A stretch of DNA of 64,000 bases, taken from positions 6,014,001 to 6,078,000 of the forward strand of contig OY720099.1 of assembly GCA_963082875.1 (NCBI GenBank). Direction: 5' to 3'. Below the pieces are notes generated by a model that searched no databases, was not told where the DNA came from, and saw nothing but the letters and a program-made list of their open reading frames with translations. The translations under genes were made by a program, and so were the position numbers. Below, piece after piece: positions 22,778 through 36,438 of this stretch (positions are counted from its first letter, which is position 1; each line of letters starts with the position of its first letter). The stretch is from Corella eumyota. Taxonomy: Eukaryota; Chordata; Ascidiacea; Phlebobranchia; Corellidae.

Positions 22778-23025
22778 ATGCATTCTATTAAATGATATGT
22801 GTAAGACGCATGTTCTACCTAATATGCCTTTTATCGTACTTGTCATCTGATTATATATTTTTTTACTGTTTATTTTTAAATTAAATAACTAAGTGTCAAA
22901 ATTAGTAAAAATTTAAATTATGGAGGAAACCAAAGTTTTTACATACATAAAAAACATCTGGTGGCCTTATTATTTCTTCTGTTGTATTTACTATAAACAT
23001 GTAAATTGCTTTAGCATAAGTTTCA

Positions 23026-23031
23026 AATAAA
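23026..23031 (+). terminator. AATAAA for distal MOSMO exon
   Basis: Canonical poly(A) signal about 250 bp downstream of the distal MOSMO stop codon. Confidence 0.5.
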
Positions 23032-23520
23032 AAAAATGTATTTTATAAAAAAATTGCTTGGTTGAGTAGTTTAAACTCGGTTAAAAAATGGCGTGACGAG
23101 CAATCATACAGTGGATAGAATTAACCGTCTATCTTACTAGACAATCCTGCAATAAACGTTAGTTTTGCCGATAATACGAAATTTCGTTCAAATGCAGGTT
23201 TTAGTCATATGTAGCAAAAACAACTTCAGCCTAGATCAGTGTTTAAAAATATGACTTGATTACGTAGTTAAACTTAGAAAAACAAAATAAAACTATTCTG
23301 GGTCGCAAATTAAAATTCCGCCTTGGTTCACTTTCCGCAAAACATTGAAAAAGTTTATTAACGCTCCCGCTATTTTCTTCACATCCGAATGTTTTATGTT
23401 GTCCGTTTTGCATATCACACAATTTTTAGTGTCCTATGAGTTTGGTGCATAAACATGAATTTGGTAATATTTAGCGTGTCTAGTGTTGTGTTTATCGAAT
23501 TTGGTTTAAATTCAATAGAA

Positions 23521-23685
23521 AGGAAGCTCTATTAGCGTCATCCGCAGGTTGAAACGAGTAGTAATAAAATGAATGCGGAAAGGGCGGAATGTAAGAGAAG
23601 ATTAAGGTAAGGTTATTAAAATTCCGCCCTTTCTGCATTTTATAAACTTGGCGGACGACGCTAATAAAGCTCCTGTTTGGGGTTC
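23521..23685. mobile_element. MITE-like hairpin element, copy 2
   Basis: About 165 bp, largely palindromic. The left arm aggaagctctattagcgtca...gcggaaagggcggaat pairs with the right arm attccgccctttctgc...cggacgacgctaataaagctcct. No coding capacity. It is related to the diverged copy at 6415-6587, so this is a dispersed family. No clear target-site duplication was found, and it could be a non-autonomous DNA transposon. Confidence 0.65.
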
Positions 23686-23924
23686 ATATTAAAATATCCT
23701 GCACTTTTTTGTTCTTTTTTATAATCATCAATTTACTTGATGTTTTTTTTGGAAATTAATTAGTCACAAATAGTATAATTTTAACACAGTAATGTTCCTT
23801 GGTAGCTTGGACTGGCAATTCGGTGTATATTTGATATTAAAAATGAACGAAAATTTTACATAATACTTTGTGTTGCAGTATATTAGGCTTCGTAAATCTG
23901 TGAGCATAACTTATAAAATTAAAA

Positions 23925-26900
23925 ATGGCCAATCCTCTTTACCATATTTCAAGTTTATTAGACAAAATGAATTCACATGACAAGGACTACAGGTAATTAT
24001 AAACACCTTCATTTATAAATTAAGAAAATTTAGTATTAATCATTTGCTTCAAGTGAACATTGTATTTAACAAAGTTATCAAATCCTTTATTTTTTCAAAT
24101 TAAAACAAAAGTGATTTGTTACTACTAAATATAGCCAGTAAAATCTCTAGCTGGGAATGCAATCAATGACTTGTAAAGAAGGGTTTATGCGGGTTTAGAT
24201 ATAAATCCCACTCTTATTCTTTACCTAGAAAGTTGGGGTAAAATTTAGTTAACAACATTTTGTAGTGGCAACCAATTTATACATTGTATAGGAGGCCCTA
24301 TACATCACCTGCAGCATGGTGTAGTGGTAAGAACACTTGCTTCACCACACATGAGAAACTGATGTTACCTTATGTTTAGCTCGTGCATTCGACCTTCCCA
24401 CATCGAGGATAAAAATATACAAAAAAAAATTAATATTTAGTTTATACCAGCTGCTTTTGTATAACATTCCATTTTTTTTATTTTTATGTTGTTGTAATTT
24501 ATCAATATAAAAATGGGTTTTCTAATAATGGGTTTATCATTCTTTTATTAGAAGTAATATAATGCATTTTTATGCATTTTAAAAGTTATATACTTTTTAG
24601 ATTCATGGCTACAAATGACTTAATGGTTGAACTGCAAAAAGGCTCAATAAAGTTAGATGATGAAAGTGAAAGAAAGGTTATTAAGATGTTATTGAAATTA
24701 CTTGAAGATAAAAATGGAGAAGTTCAAAATTTGGCTGTTCGTTGGTTAGTATTCCTAACATTATTTAACAAATTGCATTTTTTTCCTTTAATTTAATTAA
24801 TCGTTTTAAATTTATATATATACATAAATTGTGGTTTATTGTTTTAAAAACTTGATTTTTTTTTAGTCTTGGTCCATTGGTTGGCAAAGTAAAGGAGTAT
24901 CAAATTGAAACAATAGTGGAAACTCTATGCAGCAACATGTTGTCGGATAAGGAACAATTGCGTGATATTTCCAGGTACAGTTATTTAACATCAATAAACA
25001 GTTGTTTAAATTTTATTTACAATTTGAAAATAGTCAAGTAAGTTATGTTACAGTAAATAAATTGCATTTTGATAAATTACCTCTGCATTGTTTTTGCTAA
25101 TTGTTGAAATTTATTTAAACTTTAATTAGCATTGGATTAAAAACTGTTATATCCGAACTTCCACAATCGAATGCAACCTTGGTTGGAAACATTTGCAAAA
25201 AAATAACCGGCCGATTAACTGCAGCCATTGCAAAACAAAAAGATGTTTCAGTACAGTTAGAGGCATTGGATATATTGGGTATGTTACCTGTATTTAATAT
25301 TGGCCTACTTATTTTTAACTTGTAGGCAGTATGGTACTCTAATATTTAAAGAAAAAAAATTAATAAAATTAAATTTAAAAAGTGTGGTTTAAAATCTAAA
25401 TTTTTAAACTTATTTTTTAGGCGATCTTTTAAGCAGACATGGAGCTCTGCTTTTGACTTTCCATCCTCAAATAAAAGAAGCTCTACTGCCACTACTTAGA
25501 AGTAATAGAATGGCAATAAGAAAACGATCCAACACTGCGATTGGTCATCTAGTAAGTTCATTTTATATTTTTTTGTAAACAAAATGTAAAGATAAATTTT
25601 TTTTGTAAGTGAATTTTTTACTGGTATTGTAACAATTTGTTATTAGGTAGTAAAAATAAAGTTGGTAAACTCTTAAAATTAATTAAAAATTATTTTTATT
25701 ATTTTATTCTAATTTAGGTTATTAGCTGTAACAACACAATATTTAGCGATCTTGTGGGTCACCTAGTGAAGGAATTAAAACATGAGGAACTCGGAGTTGG
25801 AGATGAAGATGCTCTCTCAAGAACAAGGAGAACTTACGTGCAATGCATATGTTCGATTACAAGACAGGCTGGCCACCGAGTGGGGAAGTTTCTGGAACAA
25901 TTGATGCCTTTGATCACATTATTCTCTATTCAAGAACAGGTAGAGATGAATACTTGTAAATATTGTAAAAACATTATTGATGAGGTATGTATACTTGATG
26001 TATGCTGGATGCATTTTTTTATTTTTAAGGCCAATTTGTACATTGGACATAATATGTTAAAGCACTTGATGTTTATATATTTATTTTATAACATGTCTTA
26101 AAATAAAAAAACTATTGTATGCATAACCAAATATTTAAAACCCTAGTATAAGCTTGTATAGTAAGTGCTTAACTAGATGACTAGTTAATAAATAGCCCAT
26201 GAAATTAAAAAAATACTTTTATTAATTAAATTATTTAAAATTGATAATCTTTTATTAAATTGTTTTATTTTTTTTAAGGTGGATGATGAACTGAGAGAAC
26301 ATTGCATGCAAGCTTTCGAGTTGTTTATTAGAAGGTGTCCAATGGAGGTCACACCTCACATTTTAAACATTATTCAACTATGCTTACAGTAAGTTATTGG
26401 GACCAATTTATATCAAGTGATTTTTAAACAAATAAATATAACTAGAAAGTTGACTTTGCTGATATTAAGAATAGAGCTAATACTTAATACAATGATATTG
26501 CAATTTAGTAATTTTTATACTTTTTACTAACTTATTTGGTACGAATATTGATTTTTTATTTTAAAAAAATTTTTCCTACTATTTTGCACTTTAAATTATT
26601 TAGTTTACCACCTACCTTCAGCCTTTAAAATGTTTAAGACATTAAAAAAAATGTAACCAATCACCATTAACTGGTGTCAATATACGTTTAAGAAATATTT
26701 TATAAAATTATTTTACTTTTAGATATATTACTTATGACCCTAATTATAACTATGATGATGATGATGAGGATGTTATTGATGATGATCTGGATGAAGATCA
26801 AGATGAAGATTACTCTGATGACGAAGATCTTAGCTGGAAGGTAACATTTTTCTATGCTTTTCAAAATATGTTTAGGCTTGCTGTAATTTTAATTTTATAT

Positions 26901-29900
26901 GGTCATTACAATTTAAAAAAAAAATTTGCACCATGCTATAGTGTTTTGTTTTTTAATTCTAAAATAAGAGGCAATTACAAATTAGTCCTTGGCTTGCCCT
27001 ATCAACTGAATTTTAATTGTCAGTTGTCACAGTATATGATTGCAACTTACAACTAATATATACCCATGTTAATTTGCCCATGCACCAAAAATAACAGTTT
27101 TAAATCCTTATAGTTAGACATTAGCCCCTAGCTCCATTATACATCAATGTTTGTTATTTATATACATTTTAAAAAGTTTTTTTAGAAAGAAGCTATATTT
27201 TTGGTTAGTTTTTTTATTTTAATTCACACCAATTTTTTATAGGTTATATTTTAAATTAACATTTAATAAATGTTTGTTTTTTAAGGTGCGCCGTGCCTCA
27301 GCAAAATGCTTGGAAGCAATAGTATCAACAAGACCCGAATTATTAGTTGAAATTTATCAAACTGTATCACTACCCCTTGTGTCTAGATTTAAGGTAGACC
27401 TTGATATAACTGTGTTTAAATATAAGTTGGCTGCCTCCCTATCCTTAATGTTTTTATATATTTCTTTGTTTATCTTGCACATTTTCATATTGTTACTAGT
27501 TATCTGTATTTACTACAGTTACAACTTTACAAATAAAATTTAAAATTTTTTTTTTTCTGATGTTGTTAATATAACTTGTTGTTAATATAACTGCTCATTT
27601 TTTAGGAGAGAGAGGAGAGTGTCAAAGGCGACATTTTTAACGCCTTTATTGCTCTTGTTAAACATACCAGAGCTGTGACATCATCAACCCAGGTTGTTAT
27701 AGCAACAGGACAAAGTGGTGATGCCATGGAAACGGAGGATACTTCATTAGCTCTCTTATCAAGCCAAGTTCCAACCATTATAAAATGTAGGTTTTTTCAA
27801 TTAAATTTTAATATTTGTTGTTTTTATAAATTTTGGCATAGCGGGTAAAAAGATCACTTTGCTTCTATATATGTATGGTTTTGAGTTTAATCCCGTTTGC
27901 TTTTATGTCCCCTTTAAATAATATAAAAATAGTACAAATTTTTTACCAAGACAAACAAAACACAATTAACAAGTAAATTAACAAGGTATGGATCAATAAT
28001 AGCCAAAAGCTACCGAATAAAAATTAAGCCGGAAAAGGGTAGCATTTGTTATTTTGTCTTTAGACTTAAAGTTGTCTTTAACACAAAGAAAATAAAAAAA
28101 GTTTTATAAAATTTTGCTTTAAATTTTTTTTTAGCTCTGCATAAGCATTTGGTTGAGAAAAGTGTAAAAACTCGGCATTGTTGTTTCTCACTTCTGACTC
28201 AACTCACACTCACCGTGCCTGGCTGTCTCTCGACTCACTTGGGTGCACTCATGCCAGGCTTAAGTTACAGTTTGAGTGCAACTCGTAACAACTCGTCAAA
28301 CATGAAAATTGACTCGCTTAACTTTATTCATGTTTTGTTGATGCATCATGAACCTGAGGTAAACTAGAATAAATCAAATAAAATATCAATAAAAATTTTT
28401 TACTACATTTTTTAAGTTGGTAATTCTAACAATATTTTTATTGTTTTCCTTCTAAGGTGATACATCCCTACGTGGTAGAACTGACTCCTCTCATTATTTT
28501 ATGCGTAAAAGATTCTTTTTATAAAATCACTTCTGATGCTTTACTGGTTATGCAAGATTTGATAAAGGTTTGTTGTGCCAAAATATATATTTTGTTGATG
28601 TTTGGTATGTAATTTTACTATTATTTTTATATATATTTATCTACGATGTGGAAAGGTTAAATGCGCGAGCTAAACATAGAGTTACAACAGTTACTCTAAC
28701 CCAGTCTCGAGTTGCCTGTGGGAGTTTAGGATATTATAGAATATAATTCCCCCAAAAAGCTGCTAATTAAGTGATGGCTTAAAAGTAGTTCATACCGTTT
28801 ATAGGGCTTGACTCAAGGGTGCTGCAGCATAAGATTACTGGAAATCGAACCCAGGACCTCATGTAGTGTAGGAAGTGTTTTGACCACTACACCACGCTGC
28901 CCATCTTATACCACGCTGCCGGTCTCTATAATTTTATTTGTTTTGTATCAGGTAATTTGTGTAGACAATGTTGCATTTGACCCCGACCCACTTATCCAAT
29001 CTCTTTATTTTGCAACCCTGCATCGACTTAAAACATCAGACATTGATCAAGAGGTGAAGGAAAGAGCTATTACCTGCATGGGGCAAATTATTTCATCTGC
29101 AGGACTCAGGTTTATTTTATAAAAAAAACTAACATTTTTAAAGGAATGTTAATTAAAATTTAACTTTTAAAGAACTTACTTAAATGATTGGTTTTAGGCA
29201 TGTAATAAATTACTTGTGTACTGTTTTTTGAACTGTTTTTGTATTTAAGTACAATATTGATATCAGTATAAAAATAGTGGCTAAATTTTTGTTAATTAAG
29301 TTTGGCCAGTAGAGCTTTACTGACAAACACATTTAATTTGTTATGATATTTTTGTTTTAATATATAAAATAACAAGTTTTTTTATTACAGTTTCCTACTA
29401 CAGTTAAAATAATATGAAAACATGAACAAGTAATGTTTAATTTTTTTTAGATTAACAAATGAGATACCCACCACTCTCGAACTGTTTCTTGACCGTTTAA
29501 AGAACGAGATTACTCGCTTGACAACAGTGAAATCCTTGCACATGGTGGCACTTTCCAAGCATGTTAGTTTATCCCCAATTTTGTCAAGGGCCATGCCTGT
29601 TCTAGCAAATTTTTTGCGCAAAAATCAGAGATCTCTGAAAATTTCGACCCTTAGATGTTTGGACAGCATCTTTAATAATTTTCCTGGGTAATTTATTTAT
29701 TTTCAATTAATAAGGGTTTTATTTTAACTGTAGAATTTTTTCTTGTAAGTATTAAGTAAAAACATATGTTCGGTAGTGTGATAAATCTTCATGGCGTCAG
29801 AATATGAGCCAAATAGTTTCGGGTTCAAGCCGCGGCAATGGCACACTATTCGGCCTTGAGCCTGGCGTTTACACATAGCTTAAACACGTTCCAAACCGCA

Positions 29901-32900
29901 CACCTCACCCAATAAAAATTTTAAAAAACCTATGCCCTTAAGAACAATAAAAAAAAAATTAAAAACATAAATTAAAACCTATTAAAACGTTTGAAATTCT
30001 TAGTGTTAAGAACTAAACTGCAATTTCTCTAAGTTAATTTAAAAAAATATTGTTGGAGTTTTAGTAGTAAATCTATACTGCAAAAGTCTAAATAAATAAA
30101 AACGGTTACTTTATTTCTTTTATTTATTTCTTTTATACATCTCAAAAAAATTAGGCATATTTTAACATTTTTCAAATCTAATGTTTTTGTTATTTTAGTG
30201 ACGTCACAATTGAAATGATGACCTCGGTTGTCGAAGAAATCCCACAGCTCATCAACGAGTCCGATCTTCACATCACACAGCTCTCCATCCAACTTTTAAC
30301 CCTGCTCCTCCAACTTTCTATTTCATCGGGATTAAAAAAATTGCTCGATCTCATTTTACCAAATATTTATCAGATTGTTAAGTCACCGTTGTTGCAAGGT
30401 GGGAAAATGGCGCTTTTTCAACAATTTTTAAAAATATACCATATTTTTTTAGATAAAAAAAATATTTTTAATAACATGTTACTTTAAATTTAAGGGAATA
30501 TGTTTTTTTGGTCAACAGAAATTATGTAAAACGAACTACTAAAAAAACAGAATGTTAGCATAAAATCACGGTGTTTTTGCTTCAATAAACCACATTCAAA
30601 GAATAATTAAACAGTATTTTGTCAAAAAAATTTTTTTAATTTTTATAATTTGATTAACAAATTTACTTCTTAGGAGGAGCTTTAAATGCTGTTCTCGATT
30701 TTTTTCGTGTCCTGCTTTCATGCAGCATCGAGAGGAAGAACAGGGGAGAGGAGTCATTTGTAAAGTTCAGGGATGTTCTCTGCTCCCTCATCGAACCAAT
30801 ATATCCTTCGAGATCACCTTCCTCCAAGCAAAAAGGAACTTCTCCTATAGCAGTTGCCTCACTTCATAAGCAAGCCTATCATTCTACAGGTTGGTTTAGT
30901 TTTATGAGGTTAAAAATTTTTTTTTAAATATTTAATTTGGTAAACTTGTAAAAAATTTAGATTGGAAATGTAATTTATATTAAACTTGCTTTTAAATGTA
31001 ACAATAAGTGTGGTGTAGGTGTACTGATAGTGTGGTGTAATGGCTGGAGCATTTAGCTTCATCATAAGGTTCTAGCTTCGATCCCAACTGCTTCCATGTT
31101 AAAGTGCCCTTGAGTTCGATTCTATAAGCATTAGAACTTTCTGTCTAACCAAAAACCTAGATGACAGGTTAATTTTTGGGCAGTTATATTTAATATAACC
31201 CAAACTGCCAAAGGCAACTCGAGTTTAGGTTTAGTAACAAAAACAAAAAGTTACACTAGGTTTAGGACATAAAGTCGTTTTTTTTTATTTAAGAAAATTT
31301 TTTTAAAACACAAATTTTTTTTGTGATAATAATGGAATACAAATTTATTGAAATTTATCATTCTGTTTATTGGGTATTTATTTTTTTTATTTAGCCAAGT
31401 GTATTTCTGCACTCGTTATGGCATGTCCATCTGAGTGTGAGATGATTGTTAACCAATTTAAGATGGATGTTCAAAATCAAAAATCCACCGACTCTATTAG
31501 AACTTTTGTTCTTCTTTCGCTGGGTGAAATTGGCCAAAATATTGACCTTACCAGCTTTAAAGATTTAGAAACGGTAACTTAACTATTAATGTGCTATATT
31601 AGAGAGTTTTTTAATTTTGTAAGTGTTGTATTTAGCATTAGTATCGTTGACACTAAATCACAAAACGCCTTTAGGACCTTTAAAAACGTCTGTTGTACTT
31701 ACAATTTAGTTTTCGAAAAATATTAAAAATAATGAACACCAAAAACCAGGTTACCATATTTTTTCGTGTAACATAAAAAATACAAATTATTGAATTTATG
31801 CAAGCTAGTACTCTCTACGTCATCACAAACAGGGCCTTCTTTTTCTTTTTTTTTAATTAAATTAATTTTTTTTTAAATTGTATAACTTAAAAAGTAAATA
31901 AAACTATTTAAAGTTAAAACCATTCTTGTGTTCAGTGACACCAATTTATGAGTAAAAAAAATCACCAATATATCAGTTTAAGTATTAATAAGTTATAAAA
32001 GTTTTAAAGACAAGATTCCTAACCATTTTACCTATTTCTATCTAAATATATATTTTTAACTTAAAATAACAATATTTAATACAACATATTTTTAGTAAAT
32101 AAATTAATTAACATTGAATTTAAGGTTGTGATCAGTGCTTTTAGTGCCTCCAATGAAGAAGTCAAATCAGCTGCTTCGTTTTCTCTAGGTAGAATTTGTA
32201 TTGGAAATTTACAACATTATTTACCAGGAATGCTAAAACAAATTCAAATTCAGGTAATTTTAACTTTAAAGGGTCAATTTTTTAAGTAACTTTAATTTAA
32301 CTTAACTCGTTATAGTGTACACATAAATTTTTGTTAAGGGTAGTGGGCATCACCATTCTGATCAAAAATGAACAAAGTATTAAAAAATCTAAAATATTAT
32401 AATTTACTAGTCAATAGGTAACAGTCAGCGTTTTATTTATTTGTCAAAATATCCATGCAATCGATATTTGACCCTGATCATTTACCTGCAGACTACACAT
32501 AGCTGTTTATTACATTTTGAGCCTTGTAAGCCCATTAATTGGACATACATATATACATGCATGAATATAAATATTGTCCACCAAGCTTAATTAAAAGGGG
32601 GTATTTTTACTTCTGATTTTGCTAGTTTTTTTTATAAACCTTTTATGATCTAAATTTTTTTTTTTACCAGCCAAAGAGTCAATATCTTTTACTCCATTCA
32701 CTAAAAGAAACAATCAGCTTTTCTCCACAAGAGGCACTGGAGAGCTATATGGCTGATATTTGGAACTTGTTGTTTCAATATTCTGAAAGTCCAGAAGAAG
32801 GTTTGTTAATATTGTTTCTATTTCTAACTTATCTCTAGGATGCACGACCTAAACATAGAGTAACATCAGTTACTCCGACCCAGTCTCATGTTGCATTCAG

Positions 32901-35589
32901 TAATTTGGGATATTATATAGATTATAATTACCCAATAATCAAGCTGATGATTAGTGCTGGTTTAAAAGGAGTTCATACCGTTTATAGCACCTTACTCGAG
33001 GGTGCAACAGCATGAGTGCAGTGGGGATTGAACCCAGAACCTTATGTGGTGTAGCAAGTGTTTTTACCACTACACCACGCTGTTAAAAATTATTAAGCAT
33101 TTGTTTACTTATGGTTATAGGAACACGAAATGTGGTGGCAGAATGTCTCGGCAAACTTACCCTGTTTCATCCCGATCAGCTTTTGCCCAAACTAAAGTCA
33201 TCTTTATCCTCACAATCTGCTCTGGTGCGGGCCACGGTGGTGACAGCTGTTAAGTTTACTATAACCGACCAAGCTCTTCCAATTGATAGTATGTTGAAGG
33301 AATGTTTTGGAGATTTTCTGAACTTGCTTGAGGTACAACAAATTTATGTGGATTATAAATAACTGGTGAAGTTTTTAGGTTGTAAAATAAAAAGTTAACC
33401 TATCTATTTAAATATTACTTGTTTTATAAGTTATTAATTGTTATTAATTACTATGATTTTTTTTTCTGGAAACAGGTTATATTTTTTTTTATATAAATTT
33501 ATCTTTTATGTGGTTGACTTCACGACCTAAACATAGAGTATCATCTGTTACATCGACACAGTCTCGAGTTTGGCAGTTTGAGATATTATTGATTATATTT
33601 GCCCAATAACTAAGTTTTATATTAATGGGGTGGCTCAGCAGGAGTTTATACCATTCATATTGCCTTACAAGGGCATTACAGCATGAAAGCAGTAGGGATA
33701 GAACCCTTGACCTCATGTAGTGTAGTAGGTATTCTGACTACTACACCACACTAACTACTAAATATGCTTTAAATGCATGTCAACCAGACAAAATATATTT
33801 TTGGGGTATTGTTTATCGCCAGTTATATTATATTGAGAACAAAGTTGTATTTTAATGGGTCTGTTTTGATTATTTTTTTATAATATTTTTAAATGTAATA
33901 AAATTGACAATATTTTTTACAGGATCCAGATCTGAATGTAAGAAGAGTAACTCTTACCATGCTTAACTCTGCTGCCCACAATAAAACGATGCTTATACGG
34001 GATTTACTACCAGAAGTTCTTCCTAAACTTTACGGCGAAACAAAAATAAGAAAAGAATTAATCAGGTTAAGTGATTGTTCAATATTCATAAGCTACAAAA
34101 ACATTTTGCTTTTTAATAATATTTTTAAATAGACAATTGAAAATTTATTTATATTTACCCTTTATTATGGTAGTATTATTCTAACTATTTTTTGAAAATT
34201 TACAGAGAAGTAATGATGGGGCCTTTTCGACACACAGTCGATGATGGATTAGATGTAAGAAAAGCAGCATTTGAATGCATGTACACTTTGTTGGAGTCGT
34301 CAGTTACACAACTCGATATTTTTGCATTTATTACTTATGTTGAGAACGGCTTAAAGGACAGTTATGACATTAAGGTAACTTACGGGCAACTTATTTAAGA
34401 ATGCTTTACTTACTTATAAATGTTTTGGTTTTTATGTTTTTGTTAACAAGCAATATTAATTATTTTAAATTTCTATCTTTCTAAAGTTATTGAGTTAGGT
34501 AAAAAAATGATGTTTATCTTTATTTATTTTTTAAAACCTTATAAACTTTTTGCCCTTACTTAGTTGTATACTGCTAGATTTATGTTTTAATATCAATAAT
34601 TTTTTATTTTCAGATGTTAACTTTTTTGATGCTCGTTCGACTCTCGAACTTGTGCCCAACTGCTGTATTACAACACGTTGATCGACTCATTGAACCTCTT
34701 CGTGCGACATGCACAGTTAAGGTATGTTAAATATATATTTGGTCTCTCTGACATTTAACCAGGGCTGTGGATTAGGTATTAAATAAATAAGATTGATTAA
34801 GTAAAAACAATTACTATAAATAAAATTGGTTAGGTGAAAATTCAGTATTACCCTAATTGCTCCATTATACGATCATATCTTGGTATAAATATATTATTTT
34901 TTTAGCGTAGTGAATTGACAAATTAAATAATAAAATTATAAAACAACTTAATTTATTGAATCAAATACAGTTAAAATGCATAATATTATAGTTTTATAGA
35001 AAAAATTCCTGCAAGAAACAGTTAAATCAGTTAACCAATGGGTAACAGTCAAATAAAATATAAGAAAAACATTACAAAATTTGCTTACTGAAATTTCTGG
35101 TTTTACCCATGTTTTAAAGGTCAAGGCTGATTCTGTAAAACAAGAATTTGAAAAACAAGATGAGCTGAAGAGGTCAGCCTTAAGAGCTGTCAATGCTTTA
35201 TTGTCAATTCCAGATGCTGATAAATCTTCTGTTATGAGTGAATTTCTTGCACAGGTTTGAAAGTTTTTATTTTGACTCGATAATTATCTTACTGATTGGT
35301 TTTGGCTTAGCTAAAGTTCATACTGTTTATGAAGCCTTACTTAATGCTGCTAAAGCATAAAAGCGGTGAGTATTAAAAAGCGGTGAGTATTTAACACAAA
35401 CTTGGTGTAGTTAAGCTTAGTATTTAAACTACCACACTATGCTGCCGGTGTTTGTAAATTTAAAACTGGTAACTGATGTTTTTACAGGTTCGATCAAGCT
35501 CCGAGCTGTCAGTTATGTTTGAAAATGTTCAAAAAGACACAACTTCCGCTACTTCAGTCATCTCAATAGAAGCAATGGATACCAGCTAA
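23925..35589 (+). CDS. CAND1: CAND1 cullin-associated NEDD8-dissociated protein
   Basis: HEAT-repeat solenoid that binds un-neddylated cullin-RBX1 and acts as exchange factor for SCF substrate receptors. Twenty-five exons: 23925-23992, 24601-24744, 24867-24974, 25130-25278, 25421-25551, 25718-25939, 26279-26388, 26723-26840, 27286-27393, 27606-27786, 28135-28358, 28457-28567, 28952-29109, 29451-29687, 30199-30398, 30674-30889, 31395-31573, 32125-32253, 32671-32800, 33121-33332, 33923-34065, 34206-34374, 34614-34721, 35120-35254, 35488-35589. Total 3792 nt, 1263 residues (human 1230). The N-terminus [10 protein letters not shown]...FMATNDLM, the acidic insert after [55 protein letters not shown] and the C-terminal EAMDTS all match CAND1. 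All phases agree. At least six SINEs sit in its introns. Confidence 0.96.
24310..24430 (+). mobile_element. tRNA-derived SINE, internally deleted
   Basis: In CAND1 intron 1. Head (gcatggtgtagtggtaagaa) joins directly to the 3' end (ctcgtgcattcgaccttccc, cacatcgaggataaa, A-run); B box and middle are missing. Confidence 0.75.
28629..28922 (-). mobile_element. tRNA-derived SINE, near full length
   Basis: In CAND1 intron 12, antisense. Complete head to tail, with a small duplication of the extreme head end (ccacgctgcc occurs twice near 28905-28920). Its inner end lies about 30 bp from the exon 13 acceptor. Confidence 0.85.
29772..29920 (+). mobile_element. Second tRNA-like SINE-type repeat
   Basis: In CAND1 intron 14. 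It has a gtagtgtgataaatcttcat head and a good B box (gggttcaagcc) at about 30 bp spacing, then a tail unlike the common SINE of this window. It may belong to a different tRNA-derived family. Only one copy was seen here. Confidence 0.4.
31027..31270 (+). mobile_element. Diverged tRNA-derived SINE
   Basis: In CAND1 intron 16. The head (tagtgtggtgtaatggctgg), a weak B box (cttcgatccc) and the middle (caaactgccaaaggcaact) are recognisable but more diverged than in other copies. Confidence 0.7.
32836..33083 (-). mobile_element. tRNA-derived SINE, tail truncated
   Basis: In CAND1 intron 19, antisense. The head end (complement of accactacaccacgctg) lies 37 bp upstream of the exon 20 acceptor. The extreme 3' tail is missing. 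Confidence 0.8.
33485..33755 (-). mobile_element. tRNA-derived SINE
   Basis: In CAND1 intron 20, antisense. Head, middle and tail are all present but with several substitutions and short gaps. Confidence 0.78.
35278..35449 (-). mobile_element. tRNA-derived SINE, diverged and truncated
   Basis: In CAND1 intron 24 (the last intron), antisense. Ends with accacactatgctgccggt, and a small internal duplication (aaaagcggtgagtatt, twice) is visible. The 3' part is lost. Confidence 0.7.
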
Positions 35590-36438
35590 ACCACAGGCCT
35601 TGTAACTTTATTTTTTATCTAAATAAACATTTGGTTAGCAACAAAGTGCTTTGCGACAAGTTCCGCTTATAAATTTTTTTTATAAAAGTTCAAACTGATT
35701 TTTTAACTACTTTTGATGTTTTTTCCTTGCTGCTGTTAATTAAAGTTTTTTTGGTTGTTGCATGTCTATAAGCAAAGTTCAAATTTCTAAAAAATGGTCA
35801 TAATGTTGATAATGTTTAATTTATTTGCTACTGTTTTGTGAATATGTTCCTGCGATTTTTTGTTGTTAATATCAATGAATAAATATATTCAATTTAAAAA
35901 CATTTTTTACAGTTTCTGTTAAGGAAATAAGTATGTATATTAAGACTACCCAATAAACCACCATGTAGCTAATGCATCTATTACAAGTTGTTTATATGGA
36001 TTTAATTGATTGAGATAGGTATGTTGTGGAATTTAGAGTAATCCACATTTCGGTTGTGGCGTTGTTAGACCGCAATATTTATATTCGCGTTTGAAGCCTG
36101 TCATTAAGCACATCCAAATTCCTACGCCAGTTTATTTAAATAAAAACAGATTTATGTTAAACTAACTTGAATAAAAATCCTGTAAACAATAAATGTTTTA
36201 TTGGGGACAACTTAGAATGCCCTTATCTGTTGTCCCTATTATTAACTGCTACGTTACGACTGTACAGGTGTAGCATTTCCCGCCACTTGATAACTTCTTT
36301 GAAGTACAAAACTCACGTTGATGTTTACATCCTTACCCTTCGCTTGTACGCAAACGTAAGCTACCCGTACTTCTGGTGTACATAAACAAATATTTGAACA
36401 CACAAACAAAACGTTTAAATTAAAAAGAATTTAATAAA
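35590..36438. other. Intergenic, 0.85 kb
   Basis: Between CAND1 and RFC4. Poly(A) signals for CAND1 lie at 35622 and near 35879. No gene or repeat was recognised in the rest. Confidence 0.5.
35622..35627 (+). terminator. AATAAA downstream of CAND1
   Basis: Canonical poly(A) signal 33 bp after the CAND1 stop. A second one lies near 35879. Confidence 0.5.

Larger units (their letters stand above)
22778..23924. other. Intergenic, 1.1 kb, with hairpin element
   Basis: Between MOSMO and CAND1. It contains a poly(A) signal at 23026 and the MITE-like hairpin at 23521-23685. Nothing else was recognised; the CAND1 promoter must lie in its right part. Confidence 0.5.
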
